Shown: positions 1-6,114 of the stretch, piece after piece
Position numbering within the stretch: position 1 is the first letter of the stretch
Layout of the letters: the number at the start of each line of letters is the position of its first letter
DNA from: Planctomycetia bacterium
GTDB lineage: Bacteria > Planctomycetota > Planctomycetia > Gemmatales > Gemmataceae
Assembly: GCA_022616395.1 (NCBI GenBank)
Contig: JAKEEV010000838.1
Location: 1 to 12,308, forward strand
Direction of reading: 5' to 3'
Length of the DNA stretch: 12,308 nt
Notes under the pieces: generated by a model
Database searches by the model: none
Told to the model about the DNA's origin: nothing
What the model saw: only the letters and a program-made list of their open reading frames with translations
Position numbers and translations under genes: made by a program

Positions 1-1337
1 GGAAAATCAGTGAAGTACCGAACATACCGAAGCGAGTTCCCTTTAACCGCCAACCGATTCATCTTCTTGAGGATTTCCATGCCGGAGAGCGTTGTCTTCC
101 AGTGAGACCCTGCGGGCGGCTTCCACGGCTTGCCAGCGAATTGAAAATCGACTCCTTGCGTTTGGGTTTCTCCCGACGAGGTGATGCCGCTCAAGGCGCA
201 GAGCCGGGAACCGTCCCTTAACAGTTCGTGAATGCGGCTCTTATCGTCTCGGGTTAGTGGGCGACGATTCCCCTCCGTGTCTTCGATCCAGTCGTAGGCA
301 GTCCGAATCGCATCCTCAACGGTTTTCTCGCGATAGAGCTGCCGAAACGTCATTCTCTCTCGTTCGCGCGCGTACCAGAGAAGATAATCCTTCGTCTGGG
401 GCAAGATGGTACTCGCTTGCCCTGTTGTCTTGTAGAAGGTGATGATCGAGATAAAGTTGTCCGCACCGAAAAGCTCATCCATCAACTCACGGGCATGATG
501 CAAGTTATCATCACCGATCTGGAGAAATAGACTCCCGCTCGGGCGCAGAAGATCACGAGCAATGGTGAGCCGATCACGGAGGTACGTCAGGTAACTGTGA
601 AGCCCGATCTGCCATGTGTCGCGGTAGGCCTGCACCATCTCTGGTTCGCGGGTTAAGTCATCGTCGTCATTGTGAGTCACCTCTCTTTTCCGAACGAATG
701 GTTGGAAGTTGCTGCCGTACTTAATGCCATACGGTGGGTCCATGTAGATCATCTGAATCTGCTCGCCCATGTTCTCACCACGGAGCAGCCAGTTCATTAC
801 CCGGAGGTTGTCCCCCAAGATCATCCGGTTCGACCACGGACCGTGTTCATACGCCTTTGTTACCTGATCGCCGAGCGCGAGTTGTGGGTCGTTGAAGATG
901 TCGGAAATCGTCAACTGCTTATTCCGCCGGTGGCCCTTGAGGGTCTCGACGATGCCCTGCGTGGACAGCCGCTCGTGGACGAACAGCGGCAATGTCGGCA
1001 CGTCCAACTCCGGGCGCTCGGCCTTCCCAGCCCAGTTCAGGAACGGCCGTGACATCGCCTTCAGCTTCTTGGCAGCGGCCTTGGCTGCTTCCAAACTTGC
1101 CGAGTCGAGTATTTCCCCGATCAGCGCTTCGGCTTGGTCCCGATTTGGGTTTCGTTCATCCCATTCGAGAGAGGGAGAGAGGGAACTGTCGTAACGGTAC
1201 TTGCCGGGCGGGTGAGTGGATGTGATGAGCGGCTCCGCGCCAGCATCCGGAACGCGGGAACCCTTCGCTGTCGGGTAGTGATAAGACTCAACGTTTTTTG
1301 TCGGCGCGGCCCGCTTCAAGCGACGATTCTTGGCCAT
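1..1337 (-). CDS. Site-specific DNA methyltransferase, adenine-specific, type III Mod-like (partial, 3' end outside window)
   Basis: Seen: an open frame from ATG at 1337 (MAKNRRLK...) runs to the window edge without a stop, giving 445 codons of the N-terminal part. Residues 200-203 are DPPY, the motif IV of N6-adenine (or N4-cytosine) methyltransferases, followed by GIKYGSN. About 60 residues later comes LRPSGSLFLQIGD, typical of the strand after motif IV, then YLLWYAR. The AdoMet-binding FxGxG motif is not in the visible part, so it probably lies further C-terminal, as in the beta-class order used by type III Mod subunits. The N-terminal 180 residues match the long lead seen in Mod-like enzymes that pair with a helicase-nuclease. 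Inference: it methylates adenine in a short target; a restriction partner would lie beyond the left edge. A weak GAAGG-like ribosome site precedes the start. Its separation from the terminase pair by 382 bp suggests its own transcript. Confidence 0.88.
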   Translation of the reverse strand, partial: MAKNRRLKRAAPTKNVESYHYPTAKGSRVPDAGAEPLITSTHPPGKYRYDSSLSPSLEWDERNPNRDQAEALIGEILDSASLEAAKAAAKKLKAMSRPFLNWAGKAERPELDVPTLPLFVHERLSTQGIVETLKGHRRNKQLTISDIFNDPQLALGDQVTKAYEHGPWSNRMILGDNLRVMNWLLRGENMGEQIQMIYMDPPYGIKYGSNFQPFVRKREVTHNDDDDLTREPEMVQAYRDTWQIGLHSYLTYLRDRLTIARDLLRPSGSLFLQIGDDNLHHARELMDELFGADNFISIITFYKTTGQASTILPQTKDYLLWYARERERMTFRQLYREKTVEDAIRTAYDWIEDTEGNRRPLTRDDKSRIHELLRDGSRLCALSGITSSGETQTQGVDFQFAGKPWKPPAGSHWKTTLSGMEILKKMNRLAVKGNSLRYVRYFTDF

Positions 1338-1719
1338 GCGCGCACCTTCACCCGACACGTGCGCGCGCTCCCGCTGGCCGTTTGCACGGCCGATTCGGGC
1401 GGACGGGTGGTGTCGGTTTGGAGAATGGGTCGTCGATACGCTCAGGCGGAGCAGTGCAACACTCCGCGCGCGCAACCTGCGCGCGGAGCAACCTGTCACG
1501 TCCGCATGCGTATCTCATTGCGTATCTCAAGAATCACTTCAGCGCAAATTTCTGAATGAGTGCAATCTTGGTGCCTTTGCGCCTCACGACCCGCGCGCAA
1601 CGATTAGTCGGATTATTTCGCGCAACTGACCACAGTACCCGATCAGGAAGGAATTGAACACTGCTTAGTTTTGAAAATCGCACTGACGTTCCCGAGTCGC
1701 GAGCGCGGGATCGTGTCGC
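1338..1719. other. Non-coding gap between terminase and methyltransferase genes
   Basis: No convincing gene is visible on either strand; the open frames here are short, lack ribosome sites or have low-complexity Arg/Pro/Ala products. The gap holds a perfect GC-rich hairpin (1462-1488) and three copies of CGCGCAAC (1469-1476, 1594-1601, 1619-1626). GCGTATCTCA also occurs twice in a row near 1508-1530. The methyltransferase promoter should lie here on the minus strand, but no clear -35/-10 pair was found. Confidence 0.6.
1462..1488. repeat. Perfect 10-bp GC-rich hairpin
   Basis: CTCCGCGCGC (1462-1471) and GCGCGCGGAG (1479-1488) are exact reverse complements around a 7-nt loop GCAACCT. No T-run follows the stem on either strand, so it is not a classic intrinsic terminator. 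It lies about 230 nt downstream of the large terminase stop and about 125 nt upstream of the methyltransferase start. It could slow or stop transcription, or be a protein-binding palindrome. Confidence 0.7.
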
Positions 1720-3291
1720 TCACTGTGGCAACAACTCCGCCACTCGCCCAAGCGCGACCGCCAAGGCATCACAGCCATCGTCGTGATCCGAGAATGGGAA
1801 CGTCTGTAACTGCTCGACGAGCATGCGACCGCCCACAGTCCGCCGGAACCGCAGTTGCTTGCGGGAGAGCGGCACGCTGATTTGCTGTCGGATTCGGAAC
1901 TGCTTGTTGTCCGTGTTCGTCCGACACATCCACGGAAACCAGCATCGCGCCTTGGTCGCCGCTGCCTCCAGCGCCGAGGCCATGAAACCCATTGTGCCAT
2001 TCTCTTCGCAGACCACCGAATCCACCTGGCGTCCCGTCGCCGCAAACAAGCGAGTCAGGGCAACGGTGCGATCCGTCATCTGAACGACACCCTCGCGCTG
2101 GAAGTCCGCATCGACGTACATCACGAAACGTCGATCCTCCACGGCCGCGCCAACGAGCACATGCGCCTGGTAGTCCTTTCCGCGGCCATCGGTCCCCTTC
2201 GAGGGATCGAGGGCGATGACCTTCAGCATGAGCGAGTCCGGCCACTGATCGAACCAGAAGCCGGGGTAATCGAACAACTCTGGTGGGAACTCCGTTCCCT
2301 CGTTTGAGCCGGGGATGCCCTGGTACTCGGTGTTAAACGCCGCCGCGCCGATCTCGGCCCGCCGCTTCATGAGCGCCACCAGCGGCCAGCGGCTCGACCA
2401 GTACACCATCGCTCCCGCGTCCATCGCAGATCGGTTCGCCTCGTAGAACTCTCCGGCTGTCTCGTTCCGCTTCGGGTCGGCGAGGTTGGTGGCCAGCCGT
2501 TCCCACTCGTCCCAGAGGTCCATCCGGTCGGGCCACTGGTGAACCGCTGGGTATGTGCGGCCAGTCCAACCCGGCAGTTGACCGAGCCGAACCGTGATGG
2601 CTTCGCGGTGTAGCGCGGATCCGACCGAAAGGAAATTGGTGCCGGCAGTGCCGGCCGGGATCACTTCTCGTGTTGCCCAGCGCCAAGCTCGTTCGCGCAT
2701 GACCGGGCTGGCGATACTGTCGTTGTTCTCGCAGTCATCGAACACAATCAGCGATGGCCGGGCCTGACGCGACCGCCGCCCGCGGATGCGCCCACCCGTA
2801 CCCAGTGCCGCGATCACGGCACCGTTGCGGAGTTCGATCCGATTCTGCCGCCACACCGCACCTTCGCCCGCCCCGCTGGGGTAGTCCGCGGCGATTGCCG
2901 AATTGGTTTCGAGTTCGTGGCGGATGTGCCGGAGTTGATCGTGCGCTTGCCCGGCGGAGTCGGAGAGGATGAGTGTGAACGGCTCGTGCCGTTCCAGCGC
3001 ACAGTGAAGGACATAAGCCAATGTGACGACAGTGGACTTCGCACCTTCACGCGGGGCGATCACAGCTTCCTTGGCCTCGCGTCGGAGGTGGAGTTCCCGA
3101 AGTCGGTCGAACAGCTCGCCGTGGAAGTCGGCGGGGTCGGAGGTGAAGTAGTGCGGCAAGTACATCCGCACCCAGTCCAGCCCGAACCCGGTGGGCCGGT
3201 CAGGGTTGCCTCCAGTTGGTCGAGCCAGGAACTCACGCGCTTTCGCTGCGAGGTTCCGCGTGCTCCGGAGTAGCCGAGGGATTCGCACCAC
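1720..3291 (-). CDS. Phage terminase large subunit (ATPase-nuclease)
   Basis: Terminase large subunits power DNA into the procapsid and cut the concatemer. Seen in the 523-residue product: a Walker A variant APREGAKST at 79-87 (the APRgxxKST form typical of this family), an RIRGRRSRQARPS stretch at 168-180 followed by Walker B LIVFDDCEN at 181-189, and a C-terminal RNase H-like nuclease with acidic residues at D362 (ALDPSKG), E429/E430 (VVCEENG) and D504/D505 to D508 (DHDDGCDAL). Length and motif order suit a complete enzyme of the TIGR01630-like group. Start: GTG at 3291, with GGAG 7 nt upstream inside the small-subunit gene; the next candidate is ATG at 3165. It overlaps the small subunit by 59 nt, so the two are co-transcribed and probably translationally coupled. 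Odd: no portal gene follows; the next gene is a methyltransferase. Confidence 0.93.
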   Translation of the reverse strand: MVRIPRLLRSTRNLAAKAREFLARPTGGNPDRPTGFGLDWVRMYLPHYFTSDPADFHGELFDRLRELHLRREAKEAVIAPREGAKSTVVTLAYVLHCALERHEPFTLILSDSAGQAHDQLRHIRHELETNSAIAADYPSGAGEGAVWRQNRIELRNGAVIAALGTGGRIRGRRSRQARPSLIVFDDCENNDSIASPVMRERAWRWATREVIPAGTAGTNFLSVGSALHREAITVRLGQLPGWTGRTYPAVHQWPDRMDLWDEWERLATNLADPKRNETAGEFYEANRSAMDAGAMVYWSSRWPLVALMKRRAEIGAAAFNTEYQGIPGSNEGTEFPPELFDYPGFWFDQWPDSLMLKVIALDPSKGTDGRGKDYQAHVLVGAAVEDRRFVMYVDADFQREGVVQMTDRTVALTRLFAATGRQVDSVVCEENGTMGFMASALEAAATKARCWFPWMCRTNTDNKQFRIRQQISVPLSRKQLRFRRTVGGRMLVEQLQTFPFSDHDDGCDALAVALGRVAELLPQ

Positions 3292-3685
3292 GAGTCATCT
3301 CCGCGAACAGAACACGCAACTCAGTCAACTCCCGTCGGAGCATGACCAACTCGTGCCGATTGGCTCCGAACTCCTCGGGGTAGCGACGCTCAAGCCACCA
3401 CGCTGCCGCCTGCCAGGTCGTTGCCGCGGCCTTCTGGATAAGAGCCACGTTGCGGGCCACGGCATCCCCTTCCGCTTTTTGTAGTGCCTGAAATAACTGA
3501 ACGAACTCCTCGTTCCGCTTGCCGCCCTTCCGTCCCTTCGCGAGCCATTGGTAGAGACACCGCTCGGTGATCCCGGCCCGCATCGCGGCGATGCTGCGGG
3601 GTAGACCAGCGGCGATACTGTCCACAATCACTTTCTGTTTCTCCGGTGTGAGTTTCGGCACCGGTCCGCCTCTGCGCTTGCCCAC
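3233..3685 (-). CDS. Terminase small subunit-like DNA-binding protein
   Basis: The 150-residue product has the form of a small terminase subunit: a KLTPEKQ start (11-17), then a predicted helix-turn-helix at about 28-50 (AAMRAGITERCLYQWLAKG), followed by a helical core that includes AAAWWLERRYPEEFG at 93-107, a stretch common in phage small terminases. The tail from about 110 has a leucine-rich helix (likely oligomerisation) and a polar end. Known of the family: the small subunit binds the packaging site and regulates the large subunit. The start is GTG at 3685, fixed by a strong GGGAGG ribosome site 7 nt upstream; an ATG 5 nt further up is out of frame. It lies directly upstream of, and overlaps, the large subunit, which supports the call. 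A generic phage HTH protein is the main alternative. Confidence 0.85.
   Translation of the reverse strand: MGKRRGGPVPKLTPEKQKVIVDSIAAGLPRSIAAMRAGITERCLYQWLAKGRKGGKRNEEFVQLFQALQKAEGDAVARNVALIQKAAATTWQAAAWWLERRYPEEFGANRHELVMLRRELTELRVLFAEMTRGANPSATPEHAEPRSESA
3299..3302 (-). promoter_or_regulatory. Ribosome binding site of terminase large subunit
   Basis: GGAG on the minus strand, 7 nt before the GTG at 3291. It lies inside the small-subunit coding sequence and supports the GTG start, and hence the 59-nt gene overlap, over the later ATG at 3165. Confidence 0.6.
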
Positions 3686-3692
3686 GGCATTG

Positions 3693-3698
3693 CCTCCC
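3693..3698 (-). promoter_or_regulatory. Ribosome binding site of terminase small subunit
   Basis: GGGAGG on the minus strand with a 7-nt spacer to GTG at 3685. This near-ideal site decides the GTG start. Confidence 0.75.
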
Positions 3699-3791
3699 AG
3701 AACGAGCTACTCCATCATAGCGGCTCGCTCGGTCTGTCGGTCCGCAGTTCCTCGCGCAGCTCGGTTCCGCCACAGTTCACTTGATGGGCGA

Positions 3792-3813
3792 CGTTGCCCC
3801 CGATCCGGCAACG
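3792..3813. repeat. 7-bp hairpin between the unknown-function operon and the terminase pair
   Basis: CGTTGCC (3792-3798) and GGCAACG (3807-3813) are exact reverse complements with an 8-nt loop. It sits about 130 nt downstream of the operon that ends at 3940 and about 110 nt upstream of the small terminase start. There is no T-run, so a terminator call is not supported. The rest of the 254-nt gap (3686-3939) shows nothing else. Confidence 0.45.
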
Positions 3814-3939
3814 GAAGGGCGCACTCAACTCACCGCAAGGGAATTCTCGTCTCCATCACGACTGGCGGGAGAAGACGATCAGAAGTGATGGCCAGCTTGG
3901 TGACATGCCGGGAGAGACAGGGCAAGCGCTCTTGTTCGG

Positions 3940-4482
3940 TCAGAGATTCTTCCGGGAGCGTCCGAACAGTCTCGCAACCGCCTGTATGAAGCGACGAAGA
4001 CGTGAGGGTTTCACCGGTTGAGGATCAGCCCCGGGAAGAGGTCGCTTGAGGAAGGCAGCGACCTTCCCGTAAAGCGGTCCCTCAATCCCATCCAACGTGT
4101 GCTGAATGTCCTCATCGCCACCCAGTTTGCTGATCCAAGTGCCGTCCTCTTGTTGCTTCGCCATATGCTGAACCGCGTCTCTCCAGACGTAGATCGCGAC
4201 CTTCTCGTATCCGGGTTCCCAAGTGCCGTCCGCGCAGGGGGCGTATCCGAGCGTCTGGAACGCGAAGGTAAATGCTTCGACGGTCTCTTCCTGTGGAACG
4301 CCGGGTGGCCAATAGTCGTGCGAGTTGGGGGGATAATCCCCCGGCCACCACTTCCTGACGAAATCTCCGGCGGCATAGGCGATGCAGTTGTGATAAGCCG
4401 GATCGCTCGTCCGTCTCCACCCCAACCGCGTTAAGTCGGGAAAATCACGGTCGTAATACTCTTCGGGCATGCTACCATTCAT
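3940..4482 (-). CDS. Conserved protein of unknown function, DUF7689-like
   Basis: A 180-residue product whose pattern resembles a widespread bacterial family that I recall as DUF7689. Visible blocks: HNCIAYAAGD at 31-40, the tryptophan-rich KWWPGDYPP at 44-52 and YWPPGVPQEET at 57-67, GYEKVAIYV at 91-99, HMAKQ at 106-110, WISKLGGDEDIQH at 116-128 and EGPLYGKV at 134-141. The single conserved Cys (C33) and the later His (H106) could form a catalytic pair of papain-like type; this is inference only. The C-terminal 25 residues are basic and amphipathic. No signal peptide or membrane segment. Start: ATG at 4482 overlaps the upstream gene by 11 nt; an in-frame ATG at 4470, directly after that gene's TAG, is equally possible. 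It is the last gene of a three-gene minus-strand operon, next to a protein it seems to pair with in other genomes. Confidence 0.8.
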   Translation of the reverse strand: MNGSMPEEYYDRDFPDLTRLGWRRTSDPAYHNCIAYAAGDFVRKWWPGDYPPNSHDYWPPGVPQEETVEAFTFAFQTLGYAPCADGTWEPGYEKVAIYVWRDAVQHMAKQQEDGTWISKLGGDEDIQHTLDGIEGPLYGKVAAFLKRPLPGADPQPVKPSRLRRFIQAVARLFGRSRKNL

Positions 4483-4969
4483 ACCCTTGCTCTTTTCCCC
4501 AGACTAGCCACGCCTTGGCCATTTTCTGGCCGTCCCCTTGCGAGTCGGTAGGTGCTGGGTCTGCTTGAGTGACGGCGTGCAGCGCCCAGAACCAGTTGTC
4601 CACACGCCGTTCCAGTTCACGAAGCAACAGGGGTACGACATCCGGCCCCATGCCGATAATCGCTTGGTAGGCTGGGTGCAGAACCAACCGAGTCGTCGAA
4701 GACACATGCGCTGTCTCGGCCTTCCACTGGTCCCGTAACCTGATGAACTTCTCTTCGGTTGCCTTCGATACGGTTGGTGTTAAGGAGGTTGTCGCTGGGG
4801 GTTCCAGCAGTGACCGACCGTGGACGATCTCACAACTCAGAAACTCGACGTACCTCTCGCGGGAGCGTGGGAGATAGACACACGCCCCGCGAGCCAGTTG
4901 GAACGGCCAGGTCCGCTCTGCCTTCTTCTTTTTGCGTGACCGAGTGCCCTTGTCGGTTTCCACTGGCAT
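4472..4969 (-). CDS. Conserved protein of unknown function, partner of the DUF7689-like gene
   Basis: A 165-residue product. The first 70 residues are lysine/arginine-rich and variable-looking (KKKK at 13-16). The C-terminal half carries the blocks I recognise from a common but uncharacterised bacterial family: WKAETAHVSSTTRLVLHPAYQ at about 82-102 (split as WKAETA, SSTT, LHPAYQ), IIGMGPDVVPLLLRELE at 104-120, WFWALHAVT at 126-134, and KMAKAWLVWGKEQGY at 149-163. The pattern is mostly helical and soluble. Start ATG at 4969, 24 nt after the preceding gene's stop, with a weak G-run upstream. Its end overlaps the next gene by up to 11 nt, suggesting coupling. From memory, members are often directly followed by DUF7689-like genes, as here. 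Function unknown; a two-component toxin, defence or modification pair is possible but not shown. Confidence 0.8.
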   Translation of the reverse strand: MPVETDKGTRSRKKKKAERTWPFQLARGACVYLPRSRERYVEFLSCEIVHGRSLLEPPATTSLTPTVSKATEEKFIRLRDQWKAETAHVSSTTRLVLHPAYQAIIGMGPDVVPLLLRELERRVDNWFWALHAVTQADPAPTDSQGDGQKMAKAWLVWGKEQGYEW

Positions 4970-4993
4970 GCTCGTGCCCCCGTTAACGTGGTG

Positions 4994-5707
4994 TTATTCG
5001 CGTGGTTCAGTCGGTTCTCGGAAAACGGTCGTCGGCCACGGCAACTCCCGCAAGTCACGCTTCACTACGGTCGCCTTCCGTTCGGCCCTCGCACACATCT
5101 CCTTGAGGTCTTTCACGTCGTTCGCGTCCAAGTTGAACTGAATCACGCGGTGGTCTGTCCCGTCGTGGTAGTCGATGGACAAGACGTGGGTGATAACTGC
5201 TTGAAGGATCGAATCGCCCGCCTCATTGAAGACCGGCCGCAGGTCGGTGAAAATCCTCATCTCGACCAGTTCGTACTGCCGAGATGTCGCGACGCGGTAA
5301 GCTTTGGAAGCAATCACGAGGGGGTGGTCGGAGTGCAATTGGCCCAGCGCGGCGACGATCTTAGGCGCCGCCGCCTTCCACCGCTTCGCGAGCTGCACCA
5401 AGTCCTTCTCCGCTGCCATTTCGAGACTGCGGAGCATCAAATCGACCGTCGCCTGAGCGCTGAGATCGAGTTGCGTTTGGGCTTGGTAGATATTGAACAG
5501 CGCAAAGAGCATCTCCCTTGCTTCAGCGGTGGATACTTCGAGCTTCGGAGCGATGGCTTTTGCGACCGCGCCGATCCCGACATGCCGATCCGCTCCGTCA
5601 GTGGCGGACACAAGCTTTGCAAGCGAATCGACGCTGTTGGCAACCGTAGTGAGGTCACCCAACATTGCGTCGGTCACTTCAAGTTTGCTGATGTCATTGA
5701 GAGCCAT
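4994..5707 (-). CDS. Conserved protein of unknown function with TDLRPVF motif
   Basis: The 237-residue product, taken from ATG at 5707, is mainly helical in its first 150 residues (SAQ/ALFN-type amphipathic stretches around 60-125). It ends in a mixed domain with EMRIFTDLRPVFNEAG (149-164), ITHVLSIDYHDG (172-183), FNLDANDVKDLKEMC (191-205) and AERKATVVKRDL (208-219). TDLRPVF followed by a H-x-L-x-I-x-Y-H strand and a DxxDxxxLxxxxxRAxxK helix is a pattern I have seen in conserved unannotated bacterial proteins, but I cannot give a function. The frame is open up to 5818, but the GGAGGGG site just before 5707 fixes the start. It is the first gene of an operon, with 24 nt to the next. No transmembrane or signal segment is seen once the false N-terminal extension is removed. 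Confidence 0.78.
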   Translation of the reverse strand: MALNDISKLEVTDAMLGDLTTVANSVDSLAKLVSATDGADRHVGIGAVAKAIAPKLEVSTAEAREMLFALFNIYQAQTQLDLSAQATVDLMLRSLEMAAEKDLVQLAKRWKAAAPKIVAALGQLHSDHPLVIASKAYRVATSRQYELVEMRIFTDLRPVFNEAGDSILQAVITHVLSIDYHDGTDHRVIQFNLDANDVKDLKEMCARAERKATVVKRDLRELPWPTTVFREPTEPRE

Positions 5708-5711
5708 CAGA

Positions 5712-5718
5712 CCCCTCC
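5712..5718 (-). promoter_or_regulatory. Ribosome binding site fixing the start at 5707
   Basis: GGAGGGG on the minus strand, with its GGAGG core 6 nt before ATG 5707. It argues against the 37-codon longer frame that begins at 5818, which has a hydrophobic, non-family-like N-terminus. Confidence 0.75.
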
Positions 5719-6045
5719 ATTCATTGGAACTCGGATGGCTGCTCAATGCTGCTCGATTTCGTCGGCCGCTAGCAATGATAATGGCAATCGGCAAGCGTAA
5801 AGTTTGCAATCCGCTCAAAGTTCACAAAGTTCTTTTTATCGGACCAGCCCGGACGGTACAACTACCCGCACCTTTGGGAACGACCGACACAACCGAAATG
5901 GCCCAGGTTCGTCGGTCAACTGCGCTGTCGGCCCGCGCAGCCTCACATCATCCAGCAACTCCAATGTGACGGCCACCACATCTCCACCGCCAAACAGCGA
6001 TCAGGATGACATTCAAAAATTCGGCAGAAAATCCCCGAATCCAGC

Positions 6046-6073
6046 TTGAGATCGCTCTAGCGTATCTTAGATT
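6046..6073 (+). promoter_or_regulatory. Sigma70-type promoter of the amidoligase operon
   Basis: TTGAGA (6046-6051, 5 of 6 to the -35 consensus), a 16-bp spacer, then TAGATT (6068-6073, 4 of 6 to the -10). It is followed by an AT-rich stretch, an AGGAG ribosome site at 6104-6108 and ATG at 6115. A 7-bp inverted repeat, ATCGCTC (6051-6057) and GAGCGAT (6083-6089), brackets the -10 and could be an operator. Confidence 0.5.
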
Positions 6074-6114
6074 ATTACTGTTGAGCGATTGGCAAACCTT
6101 CACAGGAGTAAACG

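Larger units (their letters stand above)
5708..6114. promoter_or_regulatory. Divergent intergenic control region
   Basis: It separates the minus-strand operon starting at 5707 from the plus-strand amidoligase operon starting at 6115 and shows no convincing gene. An 81-codon plus frame from a TTG at 5804 is Ser/Asn/Pro-rich, lacks a ribosome site and is rejected. Toward the plus strand there is a good promoter (6046-6073). Toward the minus strand a weaker candidate is TTTACG (5796-5801), 15 bp, TATCAT (5775-5780). The region is somewhat AT-richer than the genes, mainly near 6005-6115. Confidence 0.55.

Noticed and set aside
1134..1629. Several plus-strand frames of 85-141 codons
   Set aside because: They overlap the methyltransferase start and the hairpin region, have Arg/Ala-rich random composition and no ribosome sites.
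3792..3813. Hairpin as an intrinsic terminator
   Set aside because: Only 7 bp of stem and no T-run on either strand.
4988..5800. 270-codon plus-strand frame
   Set aside because: Antisense to the 237-residue operon gene, which has a strong ribosome site and a family-like pattern; the plus product shows no motif.
5708..5818. 37-codon longer N-terminus of the unknown operon gene, looking like a signal segment (IAIII)
   Set aside because: The GGAGGGG site directly before ATG 5707 fixes the shorter start; the hydrophobic stretch is non-coding DNA read in frame.
5804..6049. 81-codon plus-strand frame in the divergent region
   Set aside because: TTG start, no ribosome site, Ser/Asn/Pro-rich sequence without fold; overlaps the region that should hold promoters.
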